A stretch of DNA of 59,533 nucleotides from positions 1-59,533 of the forward strand of contig JBOGDS010000013.1 of assembly GCA_050743075.1 (NCBI GenBank). The letters run 5' to 3'. Of the stretch, positions 25,302 through 33,440 are shown in pieces (position 1 is the stretch's first letter; each line of letters opens with the position of its first letter). This DNA is from JBOGDS01 sp050743075. GTDB taxonomy: Bacteria; Actinomycetota; Actinomycetes; Jiangellales; Jiangellaceae. The notes under the pieces are model-generated. The model saw only the letters and a program-made list of their open reading frames with translations, did not search any database and was not told the DNA's origin. A program made the translations under genes and the position numbers.

Positions 25302-26231
25302 GTGCGTAGAACGCCAGCGATCGTCGGACTCGTGCTCTCTGCCGGGCTCGTCCTGACCGGTTGTGGAGGCGACGAGCCAGATGCGGACACCGGGAGCTCG
25401 GCGCTCGACTCCGTCACCGTCTCCGGAGAGGTCGGCGAGAAGCCGACGCTGGAGTTCGACCAGCCGTTCGACGTCGCGTCGAGCACGCACAAGGTCCTGA
25501 CGGAGGGCGACGGGGCGGACCTGGAGGAGGGCCAGACCCTCGACCTCGACCTGGTGGAGGTCAGCGCCGAGTACGGCACGGAGAACTCGACCACCTTCGG
25601 GCAGAACCCGTTCAGCGTCGTGCTGGCGGCCGAGCAGATGCCGGAGATCGTCTACGAGGCGCTGAGGGACACCAGCATCGGCAGCCGGGTGCTGATCGGT
25701 ATCGCGGCAGCCGACCTGCAGGCGGCACCCGACGGTACGGCAGCCACCGCGCTTCTCGTCGTCATCGACGTCAAGGATGCGCGGACCATAGCGGCGCGCG
25801 CCGAGGGCACGCCGGTGACGCCACCGGCGGGCCTGCCCACGGTCGAGCTCGCCGACGACGGGAAGCCGACGATCACGGTGCCCGGCGGCGAGGCGCCGAC
25901 CGAGCTGGTCGCCCAGCCGCTGATCACTGGCGAGGGTGACCCGGTTGAAGCGGGCCAGAGCCTGACGGTGCACTACACCGGCGTGACCTGGGCCGACGGG
26001 TCACAGTTCGACTCGTCATGGGATGCCGGCGCGCCGGCGAGCTTCGGCATCGGTGTCGGCGCGGTCATCCCGGGCTGGGACGAAGGACTGGTTGGTCTGC
26101 CGGTCGGTAGCCAGGTCCTGCTCGTGATCCCGCCCGACCAGGCCTACGGTGGCCAGGCGGGCCACGAGCTCGAGCCGGAGACGCTCGTCTTCGTCGTCGA
26201 CATCCTCGACGCTTCGGGATCCGGGTCATGA
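25302..26231 (+). CDS. FKBP-type peptidyl-prolyl isomerase lipoprotein
   Basis: 309 aa from GTG 25302. Signal peptide RRTPAIVGLVLSAGLVLTGC with lipobox LVLTGC. Residues about 45-160 look like a degenerate first FKBP domain (EEGQTLDLDLVEVSAEYG), and residues about 200-305 are a canonical FKBP domain (VEAGQSLTVHYTGVTWADG, GVGAVIPGWDEGLVGLPVGS, IPPDQAYGG, LVFVVDILD). A membrane-anchored folding helper for exported proteins; the active pocket is kept only in the second domain. Its TGA overlaps the ATG of the next FKBP gene. Confidence 0.92.
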   Translation: MRRTPAIVGLVLSAGLVLTGCGGDEPDADTGSSALDSVTVSGEVGEKPTLEFDQPFDVASSTHKVLTEGDGADLEEGQTLDLDLVEVSAEYGTENSTTFGQNPFSVVLAAEQMPEIVYEALRDTSIGSRVLIGIAAADLQAAPDGTAATALLVVIDVKDARTIAARAEGTPVTPPAGLPTVELADDGKPTITVPGGEAPTELVAQPLITGEGDPVEAGQSLTVHYTGVTWADGSQFDSSWDAGAPASFGIGVGAVIPGWDEGLVGLPVGSQVLLVIPPDQAYGGQAGHELEPETLVFVVDILDASGSGS

Positions 26232-26602
26232 ACCTCGACCGGCCTGAGATCGACTTCCCGGACTTACCGGTCCCGGGCGACCTCGTGATCGACGACATTG
26301 TCGCCGGAGACGGCGCGGAAGCGGTGACGGGCTCGACCGTCGTCGTCCACTACGTCGGCGTCGCCTACTCGACCGGCGAGGAGTTCGACGCCTCGTGGAA
26401 CCAGGATGCGCCGTTCGTCTTTCCGCTGGGCGCCGGCAAGGTGATCGCCGGGTGGGACCGAGGCGTGGCGGGCATGCGGGTCGGCGGGCGCCGGCGGTTG
26501 GTCATCCCGGCGCACCTCGGCTACGGCGAGCGCGGCGCGGGTGCCGCCATCGCACCAGGGGAGACGCTGATCTTCGTGGTGGACCTGCTCGACGTCCGCT
26601 GA
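26228..26602 (+). CDS. FKBP-type peptidyl-prolyl cis-trans isomerase, cytoplasmic
   Basis: 124 aa with no signal peptide, a single FKBP domain: GSTVVVHYVGVAYSTGEEFD, PLGAGKVIAGWDRGVAGMRVGG, RRRLVIPAHLGYGERGAG and TLIFVVDLLDVR are all pocket residues of the family. Coupled to the lipoprotein FKBP by an ATGA overlap, so exported and cytoplasmic isomerases are made together. The FKBP pair after pafA is common in actinobacteria. Nineteen bp after its stop begins the first copy of a 90-bp repeat. Confidence 0.94.
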   Translation: MNLDRPEIDFPDLPVPGDLVIDDIVAGDGAEAVTGSTVVVHYVGVAYSTGEEFDASWNQDAPFVFPLGAGKVIAGWDRGVAGMRVGGRRRLVIPAHLGYGERGAGAAIAPGETLIFVVDLLDVR

Positions 26603-26621
26603 CCCGCCGCCCGGCCCCCGC

Positions 26622-26711
26622 CCGTACCGTACGACAGGAACAATCGCGATCTTGGTCTGCGTGACCTGGGCATACGCCCCGCGTGGCGTCGTTGTTCCTG
26701 TCGGTCGGTAC
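26622..26711 (+). repeat. 90-bp structured repeat, copy 1
   Basis: Identical to copy 2 at 27644-27733 over the first 51 nt and the last 23 nt, with an unrelated 16-nt centre. Within each copy, 20-nt arms (26624-26643 and 26692-26711) are inverted repeats matching at 18 of 20 positions, and GGTC-TGCGT-GACC inside the loop forms a second small stem. Located after the FKBP gene and before the DUF559 gene. Confidence 0.9.
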
Positions 26712-26761
26712 AGGTTGGCGGTTATCCACAGCGATGGGTTCAGTCCTGGCGCGGTTCCCTG

Positions 26762-27643
26762 ATGCATATGACGATCTGCCGGATGACAGTTGTCCAGGAG
26801 ATCTGGCGACGCGGCGGAACGGCGACGACCGAGGAGCTGGTCGGCTGCGTGGGGCGCAGAGCGCTGGCTGCGGCCGTGCGCGAGGGCGCGATCGTCCGGC
26901 GGCGTCGCGGCCTGTATTGCCTCCCGGACCGCATGGACCAGAACAAGGCACAGATCGTCGGTGGTGTCGTCTCCCACCTGAGCGCGGCCGAGTACTGGGA
27001 TCTGGGCGCGCTGGTGCCTTCCCGGAGGCTGCACATGACCGTGGCACGGCATCGCAGCCGGGTGGCGGCCTCCGGTGTCAAGGCGCACTATGCCGATCTC
27101 GCGGCGTCGGAGTTCCACCGTGGTCTGACGACGGTCGTGCGGACGGTGATCGACTGCGCCCGAACATGCTCGACGCCGCAGGCTCTCGCCATCGCCGACA
27201 CCGCCCTGCGAACGGGTCTGGCAACCCGTCGTGAACTCCTCGATGCCGCGGCGAGGTTGCGCGGTCCCGGCAGTGCCCGCGCCCGATTCATAGCCAGACA
27301 GGCAGACCCGAGGTCCCAGTCACCGCTGGAGTCGGCGCTGCGTGGACTCCTCCTCGATGCGGGAATCACCTGGTTTGATCTGCAGCGCCGCGTCCGGGTG
27401 GATGGCCGGTGGATTGCCACCGTGGATCTGTGCGATCCGGTCGCTCGCATCGTGCTCGAGGCCGACAGCTTCCTCTGGCACGGGCAGCGGGATGCCCTTG
27501 AGCGCGACTGCCGCCGCTACAACGATCTCGTCGTCGCCGGGTACCTCGTGCTCCGGTTCGCCTGGGAGCATGTTCTGGGCGACCCCGAGTGGGTGGTCGC
27601 CACGGTCCGCACAGCACTCGCCAGGCACCGAGCCGGCCGCTGA
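26762..27643 (+). CDS. DUF559 / AbiEi-like protein with Vsr-type nuclease fold
   Basis: 293 aa. The N-terminal part (about 1-60) resembles the winged-helix AbiEi antitoxin domain: GGTATTEELVGCVGRRAL then VRRRRGLYCLPDR. The middle is AHYADLAASEFHRGLTTVVRTVIDCAR, common to these proteins. The C-terminal DUF559 domain keeps the PD-(D/E)XK pattern: ESALRGLLLDAGI, TVDLCDP, VLEADSFLWHG, and the terminal LVVAGYLVLRFAWEHVL. No partner toxin gene lies next to it. Flanked by two copies of a 90-bp repeat and interrupting the usual FKBP-to-pafBC order, so it looks inserted. Function is unknown; type IV antitoxin or an endonuclease are both possible. Confidence 0.85.
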   Translation: MHMTICRMTVVQEIWRRGGTATTEELVGCVGRRALAAAVREGAIVRRRRGLYCLPDRMDQNKAQIVGGVVSHLSAAEYWDLGALVPSRRLHMTVARHRSRVAASGVKAHYADLAASEFHRGLTTVVRTVIDCARTCSTPQALAIADTALRTGLATRRELLDAAARLRGPGSARARFIARQADPRSQSPLESALRGLLLDAGITWFDLQRRVRVDGRWIATVDLCDPVARIVLEADSFLWHGQRDALERDCRRYNDLVVAGYLVLRFAWEHVLGDPEWVVATVRTALARHRAGR

Positions 27644-27733
27644 CCGTACCGTACGACAGGAACAATCGCGATCTTGGTCTGCGTGACCTGGGCAGATGGA
27701 GGCGCGAGGGTCGTTGTTCCTGTCGGTCGGTAC
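27644..27733 (+). repeat. 90-bp structured repeat, copy 2
   Basis: Begins on the first base after the TGA of the DUF559 gene. Arms at 27646-27665 and 27714-27733. See copy 1 for structure. Lies 39 bp from the convergent DUF3866 stop codon, so it may also serve as a terminator. Confidence 0.9.
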
Positions 27734-27772
27734 GCATTCGGCCAGCCACGGCCGACGCCGCGAACGGCGGGC

Positions 27773-28852
27773 TCAGCTGTCGTGGCGGAGCAGGGCGGCA
27801 GCGTGCCGGCCGGCAGCGGCGGCGGCGAGGAAGTACGCGACGTCGTCGTCCAGGCCGCGGCCCATCGTGGACAGCGTTACAGGCGCCTTGCGCAGTGCAT
27901 CCAGCAGGCCGTGGACCGGCACGGTGACGACGTGGTGGCGCGACAGCTGGGCCACCTGGGTCTGGATCTTCGTCGCCAGCTCGCCTTGCAGCTCGGGTAC
28001 GACGACGTCGGCGGACGCCAGGGCGACCCGGCCGTACGCCGTCAGGCTGTGGTGCGAGACCCCGTGGTGCCGTTCCCGCCGGTCGGCCTCGCTGATCCGC
28101 AACGACGCGACGCACCGGCCGCCGAGGATTACCGCCGCGTTCACCGCCTCGCCGCATGCCACCCCGGAGAATCCCCACCGCGTCCCGCTGCCGAGGTTGC
28201 CAGGCCCCTGGGCCACCACGGTCACGTCCGCTCTCAGCACGTGCCTGGCGGCAAGGAGGCCGGTGTGCACGGTGACTGCCTCGGCGTCGCCGCCGAAGGC
28301 CTGCCCGACCGTGACGACGCCGTCCAACCAGCCCGCGTCACGGAGAGCAGCGAGCGACCGGCTGAACCACATCGGCAGCGCACCGCCGTCGGTCATCACG
28401 TACGCCACGCGTGCCTCGGGTGCGCTCAGGCGTGCACCGGCCACGACCGCCGGCAAGGCGGAGTGGAGGTCGGCGACGACGACGGGCATTCCTCCCAGGT
28501 CGTCCGCATCGCGAAGGGCTTCGTGGGACGGAGAGTCGGGCTCGTCGACTCCCAGCACGATCGCCTGCAGTGGCGTGTACCGCGCCTTCACGAGGTGGCC
28601 GGGCCCACTCGGCTCGTCGGCGGGCAGCCGGTCCGGCAACGCCACCACCATCGCGTAGCCGCCGGTGCCGAGGCCCATCGACAGGGCTGAGGTGTTCAGC
28701 AGGACGCGGTCGCCCACCTCCGGCGAGCCCACGACGTGCGCGTAGGCAAGCGCGCTTGCCTCGCCCTCGCCATCGATCTCCACCGTGAGCACCTGCGCGC
28801 CGGGCCATGACTCGCCCAAGGCCCGCACCACGCCAGTGCGCCACCGGATCAT
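27773..28852 (-). CDS. DUF3866 family protein
   Basis: 359 aa, recognised as the DUF3866 family encoded next to pafBC in many actinobacteria. Visible features: N-terminal beta-rich part (AYAHVVGSPEVGDRVLLNTSA), GGYAMVVALPDRLPADEPSG, VLGVDEPDSPSHE, a Gly-rich stretch (VVAQGPGNLGSGTRWGFSG) and a C-terminal VTLSTMGRGLDDDVAYFLAAA. No signal peptide or membrane helix. Biochemical role unknown. Divergent from pafB with both promoters within about 50 bp, so regulation may be shared. Confidence 0.85.
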   Translation of the reverse strand: MIRWRTGVVRALGESWPGAQVLTVEIDGEGEASALAYAHVVGSPEVGDRVLLNTSALSMGLGTGGYAMVVALPDRLPADEPSGPGHLVKARYTPLQAIVLGVDEPDSPSHEALRDADDLGGMPVVVADLHSALPAVVAGARLSAPEARVAYVMTDGGALPMWFSRSLAALRDAGWLDGVVTVGQAFGGDAEAVTVHTGLLAARHVLRADVTVVAQGPGNLGSGTRWGFSGVACGEAVNAAVILGGRCVASLRISEADRRERHHGVSHHSLTAYGRVALASADVVVPELQGELATKIQTQVAQLSRHHVVTVPVHGLLDALRKAPVTLSTMGRGLDDDVAYFLAAAAAGRHAAALLRHDS

Positions 28853-28858
28853 TGGGAG

Positions 28859-28864
28859 AGGCTA
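28859..28864 (-). promoter_or_regulatory. -10 element of the DUF3866 gene (leaderless)
   Basis: TAGCCT on the minus strand, 6 nt before ATG 28852. Confidence 0.6.
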
Positions 28865-28873
28865 GCCACCGGA

Positions 28874-28879
28874 TACCCT
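28874..28879 (+). promoter_or_regulatory. -10 element of pafBC
   Basis: TACCCT about 24 nt before GTG 28903, with GAAGGTGG between as ribosome site. Its edge lies 10 bp from the divergent DUF3866 promoter. Confidence 0.5.
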
Positions 28880-28902
28880 CTCGTCGTCGAGAAGGTGGCA
28901 TC

Positions 28903-29868
28903 GTGGCGACCCAGGCCAAGAGCGAGCGGCTGATGAACCTCGTCATCTGCCTGCTCGTTTCTCGGACCTACGTGCCGAAGAGCCGCATCCGTCAGGTTGT
29001 CGGCGGCTACGGAGAGCAGACGGACGACGCATTCGAACGGATGTTCGAGCGCGACAAGGAGGAGTTGCGCGAGCTCGGCATCCCGATCGAGACCGGTTCG
29101 AACGATCCCTACGGCGACGAGGAGCCCGGCTACAGCATCCGGCGCCAGGACTTCGAGCTGCCCGAGATCCGGCTGGAGCCGGACGAAGCCGCCGTCCTCG
29201 GCATGGCGGCGCGAGTGTGGCAGCATGCGAGCCTGGCCGCGGCAACGAGTAGAGCCGTGCTGAAGCTTCAGGCAGCCGGTGTCGAGACCGACACGGGAGC
29301 GCTTGCTGCCATCGAGCCACGCGTGGCGGTCGAGGAGCCGGCGTTCTGGCCCCTGTGGGAGGCCGTCCGGGACCGCCGCCCGGTGGCGTTCGACCACCTG
29401 CGCGAGCGGGGCGGGCTGCCGGTGCGGCGCCATCTCCGGCCCTGGAGCGTCCTGTCCTGGCACGGGCGCTGGTACGTCGTGGGCTACGACGTCGACCGTG
29501 GAGCACCACGGCTGTTCCGGCTCTCCCGGATCGTCGGGGACGCGGTGCCCGACGGCGACGCAGGCTCGTACGAAGTCCCTCCGGCCGCGGAGATCCGCGA
29601 GGCCGCTGGCGCGCTCACGCCGCCACGACAGACAGGTCTGGCGCGCGTGCGGGTCCGGGTGGACAGCGGCTTCGGCCTGCGGCGACGCGCCGTCGGCACT
29701 CGTCGCGAGGACGACGGGTGGGACCTCCTCACGGTCCCGTTCGCGGACGGCAGTGTCTTGGCTGACGAGGTCGCCGGGTACGGCGCCGACGCCGTGCTGG
29801 TCGAGCCGGAGGACGTCCGCAAGCGGGTGGTGGCTCGGCTGCGCGCTGTGGCGGGGGTGCCGGTGTGA
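28903..29868 (+). CDS. pafB: PafB, WYL-domain transcription regulator
   Basis: 321 aa from GTG 28903 with GAAGGTGG upstream. N-terminal winged helix (SERLMNLVICLLVSRTYVPKS then DDAFERMFERDKEELRELGI) and central WYL domain (HLRPWSVLSWHGRWYVVGYD, RLFRLSRIVG), then the WCX extension. In mycobacteria PafB pairs with PafC to activate the LexA-independent DNA-damage response; despite its name it is not part of the pupylation chemistry. The stop overlaps the pafC GTG by 4 bp, matching an obligate pair. Confidence 0.95.
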   Translation: MATQAKSERLMNLVICLLVSRTYVPKSRIRQVVGGYGEQTDDAFERMFERDKEELRELGIPIETGSNDPYGDEEPGYSIRRQDFELPEIRLEPDEAAVLGMAARVWQHASLAAATSRAVLKLQAAGVETDTGALAAIEPRVAVEEPAFWPLWEAVRDRRPVAFDHLRERGGLPVRRHLRPWSVLSWHGRWYVVGYDVDRGAPRLFRLSRIVGDAVPDGDAGSYEVPPAAEIREAAGALTPPRQTGLARVRVRVDSGFGLRRRAVGTRREDDGWDLLTVPFADGSVLADEVAGYGADAVLVEPEDVRKRVVARLRAVAGVPV

Positions 29869-30863
29869 CCCGCCACCCCACCGGTGCGCAGGAGCAGGTC
29901 GCCAGATTGCTCTCGCTCCTGCCGTACCTGCTGTCGCACCCCAACACCCGCGTCTCTGACGTCGCCCGGCTGTTCGGCGTGACCGAACAGCAGATCCTGC
30001 GCGACCTCAACGTGCTGTGGTTCTCCGGCCTGCCGGGCCTCGCGATGGGCGACTACATCGAGGTCGACATGGAGGCCGCCGAGGGCGAAGGCGTCATCAA
30101 CGTGTCCAATGCCGACTACCTGGCCCGGCCGCTCCGGCTCGGGACGGACGAGGCGCTGGCGCTGGTCGTCGCGCTGCGCACACTTGCCGCCATGCCCGGG
30201 TCGTACGACCGTGGTGCGGTCGACCGGGCGGTCGCCAAGCTCGAACGTGCCGCGGGCGCCGCCGCGGAACGTGCCGCGGCCGCCGTCCGGGTCGAGGTCG
30301 ACGGAGACGCGGTCGCCGACGTCGCCGCGGCCGTCCGTCGGGCGTTGGACGACAAGCGGCGCCTTCACCTGTCGTACTGGGTGCCTGGACGGGACGAGAG
30401 GACCGAGCGTGACGTCGACCCGATGCGGCTGGCTCTCGCCGACGGGCGGCTGTATCTGGAGGGCTGGTGCCATCGCGCGGAGGCGGTGCGGCTGTTCCGG
30501 CTGGACCGGGTCGCTGCGATCTCGGTGCTCGAGACACCCGCCGAGGTGCCGCCGCAGGCGAGGTCACGCGATCTCGGTGCTGGGATCTTCCAGCCCTCGC
30601 CCGACGACGAGCTGGTCACGCTGGAGCTCGAACCGGCCGGCCGATGGGTCGCCGACTACTACCCGTGCGAGTCGGTGGACGAGATCGGCGCCGACCGGCT
30701 CCGGGTCCGGTTGCGGGTGGCTGACCCCCGGTGGATCCGACGGCTCGCACTGCGACTCGGCGGGACGGGCCGGATTGTCGACCCGCAGGATCTGGTCAAG
30801 GCGACCGTCGAGGACGCCAGAGCCGCGCTCGACGCCTACTCCGAGCAACCGAGCGGCGGATAG
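29865..30863 (+). CDS. pafC: PafC, WYL-domain transcription regulator
   Basis: 332 aa from a GTG overlapping the pafB stop. N-terminal HTH (ARLLSLLPYLLSHPNTRVSD then LFGVTEQQILRDLNVLW), WYL domain (LHLSYWVPGRDE, LYLEGWCHRAEAVRLFRLDR) and C-terminal WCX region. An Ala/Arg/Val-rich stretch at about 125-155 links the domains. Forms the PafBC heterodimer with PafB; ligand binding by the WYL domains is inferred from the family. Confidence 0.95.
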   Translation: MTRHPTGAQEQVARLLSLLPYLLSHPNTRVSDVARLFGVTEQQILRDLNVLWFSGLPGLAMGDYIEVDMEAAEGEGVINVSNADYLARPLRLGTDEALALVVALRTLAAMPGSYDRGAVDRAVAKLERAAGAAAERAAAAVRVEVDGDAVADVAAAVRRALDDKRRLHLSYWVPGRDERTERDVDPMRLALADGRLYLEGWCHRAEAVRLFRLDRVAAISVLETPAEVPPQARSRDLGAGIFQPSPDDELVTLELEPAGRWVADYYPCESVDEIGADRLRVRLRVADPRWIRRLALRLGGTGRIVDPQDLVKATVEDARAALDAYSEQPSGG

Positions 30864-30866
30864 GGT
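30861..30866 (+). promoter_or_regulatory. -10 element of the small membrane protein gene (leaderless)
   Basis: TAGGGT overlapping the pafC stop (TAG at 30861-30863), then 7 nt and GTG 30874. Confidence 0.45.
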
Positions 30867-30873
30867 CGCAGCT

Positions 30874-31080
30874 GTGTCGACGCTGGCGGGATGGCTCTTC
30901 GTCGCTGTCGCGGTGCTCTTCGTCGGCGCGGTCGTCGGACTGGTACTGGTCGGACGCTCCGTCTACGTGCGTAGCCGCGCGTTGGCGCAGGAACTGACCA
31001 GTCTGGGAGGCGACCTCGAGCGAATCATCAGCGTGGTCGGGCAACCGGCGCAAGGGCCGGGGGACAACCCGCGAGCGTGA
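30874..31080 (+). CDS. small single-pass membrane protein upstream of tatA
   Basis: 68 aa: MSTLAGWLFVAVAVLFVGAV begins one long hydrophobic helix (about residues 5-28), followed by VGRSVYVRSRALAQELTSLG and a short polar tail ending DNPRA. The shape resembles an unnamed small protein found between pafC and tatA in actinobacteria. Orientation is probably N-out/C-in by the positive-inside rule. A TAGGGT 7 nt before GTG supports this start. Function unknown; a link to the Tat genes is suggested only by position. Confidence 0.7.
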   Translation: MSTLAGWLFVAVAVLFVGAVVGLVLVGRSVYVRSRALAQELTSLGGDLERIISVVGQPAQGPGDNPRA

Positions 31081-31132
31081 GAGCACGGCGTACCATCGGA
31101 ACAGGCCCGTTTCCTACCTTCTCGAGGTCGCG

Positions 31133-31420
31133 ATGTTCAGACAGATCGGTCCCACCGAGATCATCTTGATCCTGCTCGTGGTTGTCCTTCTGTTCGGTGC
31201 GAAGAAGCTTCCCGAAACTGCTCGGGGCCTGGGAAGGTCGCTGCGCATCTTCAAGGCCGAGACCAAGGCCATGAAGGATGACGACGAGCCAGACATGCTC
31301 GCGCCCGAAACGCGGCAGGTGGAGGCGCGCAGTGAGACGTCGACGACGCAGGGCACGCCGGAGCCTTCGCGCGACGCAGTCGGGGAGGGTACCGGCGATC
31401 CGTCGGGTCGCAACGCCTGA
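31133..31420 (+). CDS. tatA: TatA, twin-arginine translocase subunit
   Basis: 95 aa. Short N-terminus (MFRQIGPTEII), a membrane helix (LILLVVVLLFGAKKLPE), then the amphipathic helix (TARGLGRSLRIFKAETKAMK) and an acidic, Ser/Thr-rich tail. The FGxKKLPE hinge is diagnostic of TatA. Oligomerises to let folded proteins with RR signal peptides cross the membrane. Sits 60 bp before tatC; no separate tatB is seen here. Confidence 0.96.
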   Translation: MFRQIGPTEIILILLVVVLLFGAKKLPETARGLGRSLRIFKAETKAMKDDDEPDMLAPETRQVEARSETSTTQGTPEPSRDAVGEGTGDPSGRNA

Positions 31421-31480
31421 CGGCCCGCCTACCGTATCCCGGGGCGCTGACGTCATGACCACCGGTTTCGTGAGCCTCCG

Positions 31481-32383
31481 ATGGTTGCCCTGACCGGCCG
31501 CCGCGGCCGGGGCTCCGGGCCTCAGCCCGACCCAGACCCCGACCCCGAGGGCCGAATGACCTTGGGCGACCACCTACGCGAGCTTCGTGGTCGATTGGTC
31601 AAATCCATTCTGGCGGTCGTCCTCTTCGGCGTTGTCGGCGTGGTCTTCAACGAGCAACTGCTCAAGTTGATCATCGATCCGTTCCAGACGGCGGCCGAGG
31701 CGAACGGACTCGACGGCGGTATCAACTACGCCAGTGTCCTCGACCCGTTCACCGTCCCACTCAAGATCGGCCTGTTCACCGGCGTCGTTCTCGGCGCTCC
31801 GGTCTGGCTGTACCAGATCTGGGCATTCATCACGCCCGGGCTCTACCGCAACGAGCGTCGCTGGGCGACCGGTGCAGTGGCGTCAGCAGTTCCGCTCTTC
31901 GTGGCGGGCATCGCGCTGTGCTACTGGTTGTTGCCGCGTGGCCTGGACGTCATCCTGGGCTTCACGCCGGAGGGCGCCGGCGTCGTCAACATCGTGGCGT
32001 TCACCGAGTACTTCAACTTCGTGTTGAGGCTGATGCTGGTCTTCGGTGTGGCGTTCGTCCTGCCGGTCTTCGTGGTCCTGCTCAACGCAGTCGGTGTCCT
32101 CAGTCGCGAGACCTTGTCGAACGCGCGCCGCTGGATCGTCGTCGGCATCTTCGTGTTCGCCTCGGTGGCCACTCCGACCGGTGACCCGATCACCATGGTC
32201 ATGCTGGCCGTGCCCATGTGGGTGCTCTTCGAATCCGCCGTACTCATCTGCCGGTTCAACGACCGCCGCCGCGCTCGCGAGCTCGGGGTCGATCTCGACG
32301 ACGACGAGGCCTCACCGCTGACACCCGTCCACCGGGACACCGCCGACGATCTGCCGTCGCACCTCGACGACGACGTCACCTAG
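31481..32383 (+). CDS. tatC: TatC, twin-arginine translocase receptor subunit
   Basis: 300 aa, six membrane helices. The cytoplasmic N-terminus carries MTLGDHLRELRGRLVKS, the signal-peptide binding site; APVWLYQIWAFITPGLYRNERR and FNFVLRLMLVFGVAFVLPVF are family hallmarks. ATG 31481 gives a Pro/Asp-rich leader (PDPDPDPEG) before the conserved part; the internal ATG at 31556 (MTLGDHL) would remove it and is a real alternative. Acidic C-terminal tail. Works with TatA. Confidence 0.95.
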   Translation: MVALTGRRGRGSGPQPDPDPDPEGRMTLGDHLRELRGRLVKSILAVVLFGVVGVVFNEQLLKLIIDPFQTAAEANGLDGGINYASVLDPFTVPLKIGLFTGVVLGAPVWLYQIWAFITPGLYRNERRWATGAVASAVPLFVAGIALCYWLLPRGLDVILGFTPEGAGVVNIVAFTEYFNFVLRLMLVFGVAFVLPVFVVLLNAVGVLSRETLSNARRWIVVGIFVFASVATPTGDPITMVMLAVPMWVLFESAVLICRFNDRRRARELGVDLDDDEASPLTPVHRDTADDLPSHLDDDVT

Positions 32384-32451
32384 GTGCGGTCCTTCCGGGT
32401 CGGAGCATGACCGCGTGTTGTGACGGCGACGGCCGGCGCCTGAGCACCCGC

Positions 32452-32457
32452 TAGCCT
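32452..32457 (+). promoter_or_regulatory. -10 element of the lipid-kinase family gene (leaderless)
   Basis: TAGCCT followed by 6 nt and GTG 32464. Confidence 0.6.
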
Positions 32458-32463
32458 TCGCTC

Positions 32464-33402
32464 GTGTCCCGCGAGATCACGCTCCTGGTCAATCCCACTG
32501 CGGGCCGCGGTCGCGGAGCCCGGGTCGGCCGCGACGTCTTCTCGAGACTGCAGGCCGCGGGGTTGGCCGTGCGGCAGCTCATCGGTCGCGACGTGCGGGA
32601 GAGCCAGGACCTCGCCCGGGAGGCGGCGGACCAGGGAACCGACGCGCTTGTGGTAGTCGGCGGAGACGGCATGGTGCACCTGGGCCTGCAGGCGGTCGGC
32701 GGGACCGAGGTCCCGTTCGGCATCGCGCCGGCCGGGACCGGCAACGACTTCGCCCGCGCTCTCGGCGTCCCGCTGCGCGATCCGGTCGCCGCGGCCGACA
32801 TCGTGGTCACCGGTGCCGAGCGTCGCGTCGACCTCGGCCGCGTCGGCGACCAGTGGTTCGGCGGGGTCGTCGCCGCCGGCTTCGACGCTCGCGTCAACGA
32901 CCGCGCCAACCGGATGAGCTGGCCGCGCGGGCGGATGCGCTACAACGTCGCCATGCTGGTCGAGCTCGGAGTCTTCCGGCCCGTGCCCTACATGCTCGAC
33001 CTGGACGGCGAGGCGTGGGAGACCAGCGCCATGCTCGTCGTGGTCGGCAACACCCCCTCGTACGGCGGCGGCATGAAGGTGACGCCCGACGCCGTCATGG
33101 ACGACGGGCTGCTCGACGTGATGGTGGTCAAGCCGCTGTCGAAAGCCAGGTTCCTGCGGGTCTTCCCGAAGGTCTACTCGGGCTCGCACGTGACGCTGCC
33201 GGTCGTCGAGGTGCGCCGCGCGAAGCAGGTGCGGATCGACGCGCCGGGCATCACTGCCTACGCCGACGGGGAACGGCTCGGGCCGCTGCCGCAGACGTTC
33301 GAGGCGGTTCCGGCCGCCGTGCGCGTGCTCGTCCCCACCACCCCCCGCCGTCCGCGTGATCATGAAGGATTGGGCGGCCATAGACCCCCTGATCCTTCAT
33401 GA
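32464..33402 (+). CDS. diacylglycerol kinase / YegS-family lipid kinase
   Basis: 312 aa. N-terminal nucleotide-binding domain with LLVNPTAGRGRGA, VVVGGDGMVH (GGDG motif) and IAPAGTGNDFARALG; the C-terminal beta domain has VVVGNTPSYGGGMKVTPDA and DGLLDVMVVKPL. Phosphorylates diacylglycerol or a related lipid, or sphingosine-like analogues. The last 17-19 residues (from about PRDHEGLGG) and the stop codon are encoded by the palindrome at 33355-33407, so the natural C-terminus was probably replaced. Own leaderless promoter, upstream of helY. Confidence 0.9.
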   Translation: MSREITLLVNPTAGRGRGARVGRDVFSRLQAAGLAVRQLIGRDVRESQDLAREAADQGTDALVVVGGDGMVHLGLQAVGGTEVPFGIAPAGTGNDFARALGVPLRDPVAAADIVVTGAERRVDLGRVGDQWFGGVVAAGFDARVNDRANRMSWPRGRMRYNVAMLVELGVFRPVPYMLDLDGEAWETSAMLVVVGNTPSYGGGMKVTPDAVMDDGLLDVMVVKPLSKARFLRVFPKVYSGSHVTLPVVEVRRAKQVRIDAPGITAYADGERLGPLPQTFEAVPAAVRVLVPTTPRRPRDHEGLGGHRPPDPS

Positions 33403-33407
33403 TCACG
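33355..33407. repeat. TGATCAT-ended palindrome at the 3' end of the lipid-kinase gene
   Basis: Perfect 16-bp arms at 33355-33370 and 33392-33407 with a 21-nt loop. The right arm contains the gene's TGA stop (33400-33402). Outer core GTGATCAT is shared with 8720-8769. It could also act as a terminator before helY, whose promoter starts 22 bp later. Confidence 0.85.
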
Positions 33408-33428
33408 GGGAAGGGGGCGGCCGCCGGG

Positions 33429-33434
33429 TAGCGT
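33429..33434 (+). promoter_or_regulatory. -10 element of helY (leaderless)
   Basis: TAGCGT followed by 6 nt and ATG 33441. Confidence 0.6.
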
Positions 33435-33440
33435 GCAGGC

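Noticed and set aside
26622..27733. Insertion sequence around the DUF559 gene
   Set aside because: No transposase or target-site duplication is seen, and the repeats are direct copies of a hairpin rather than inverted ends of one element.
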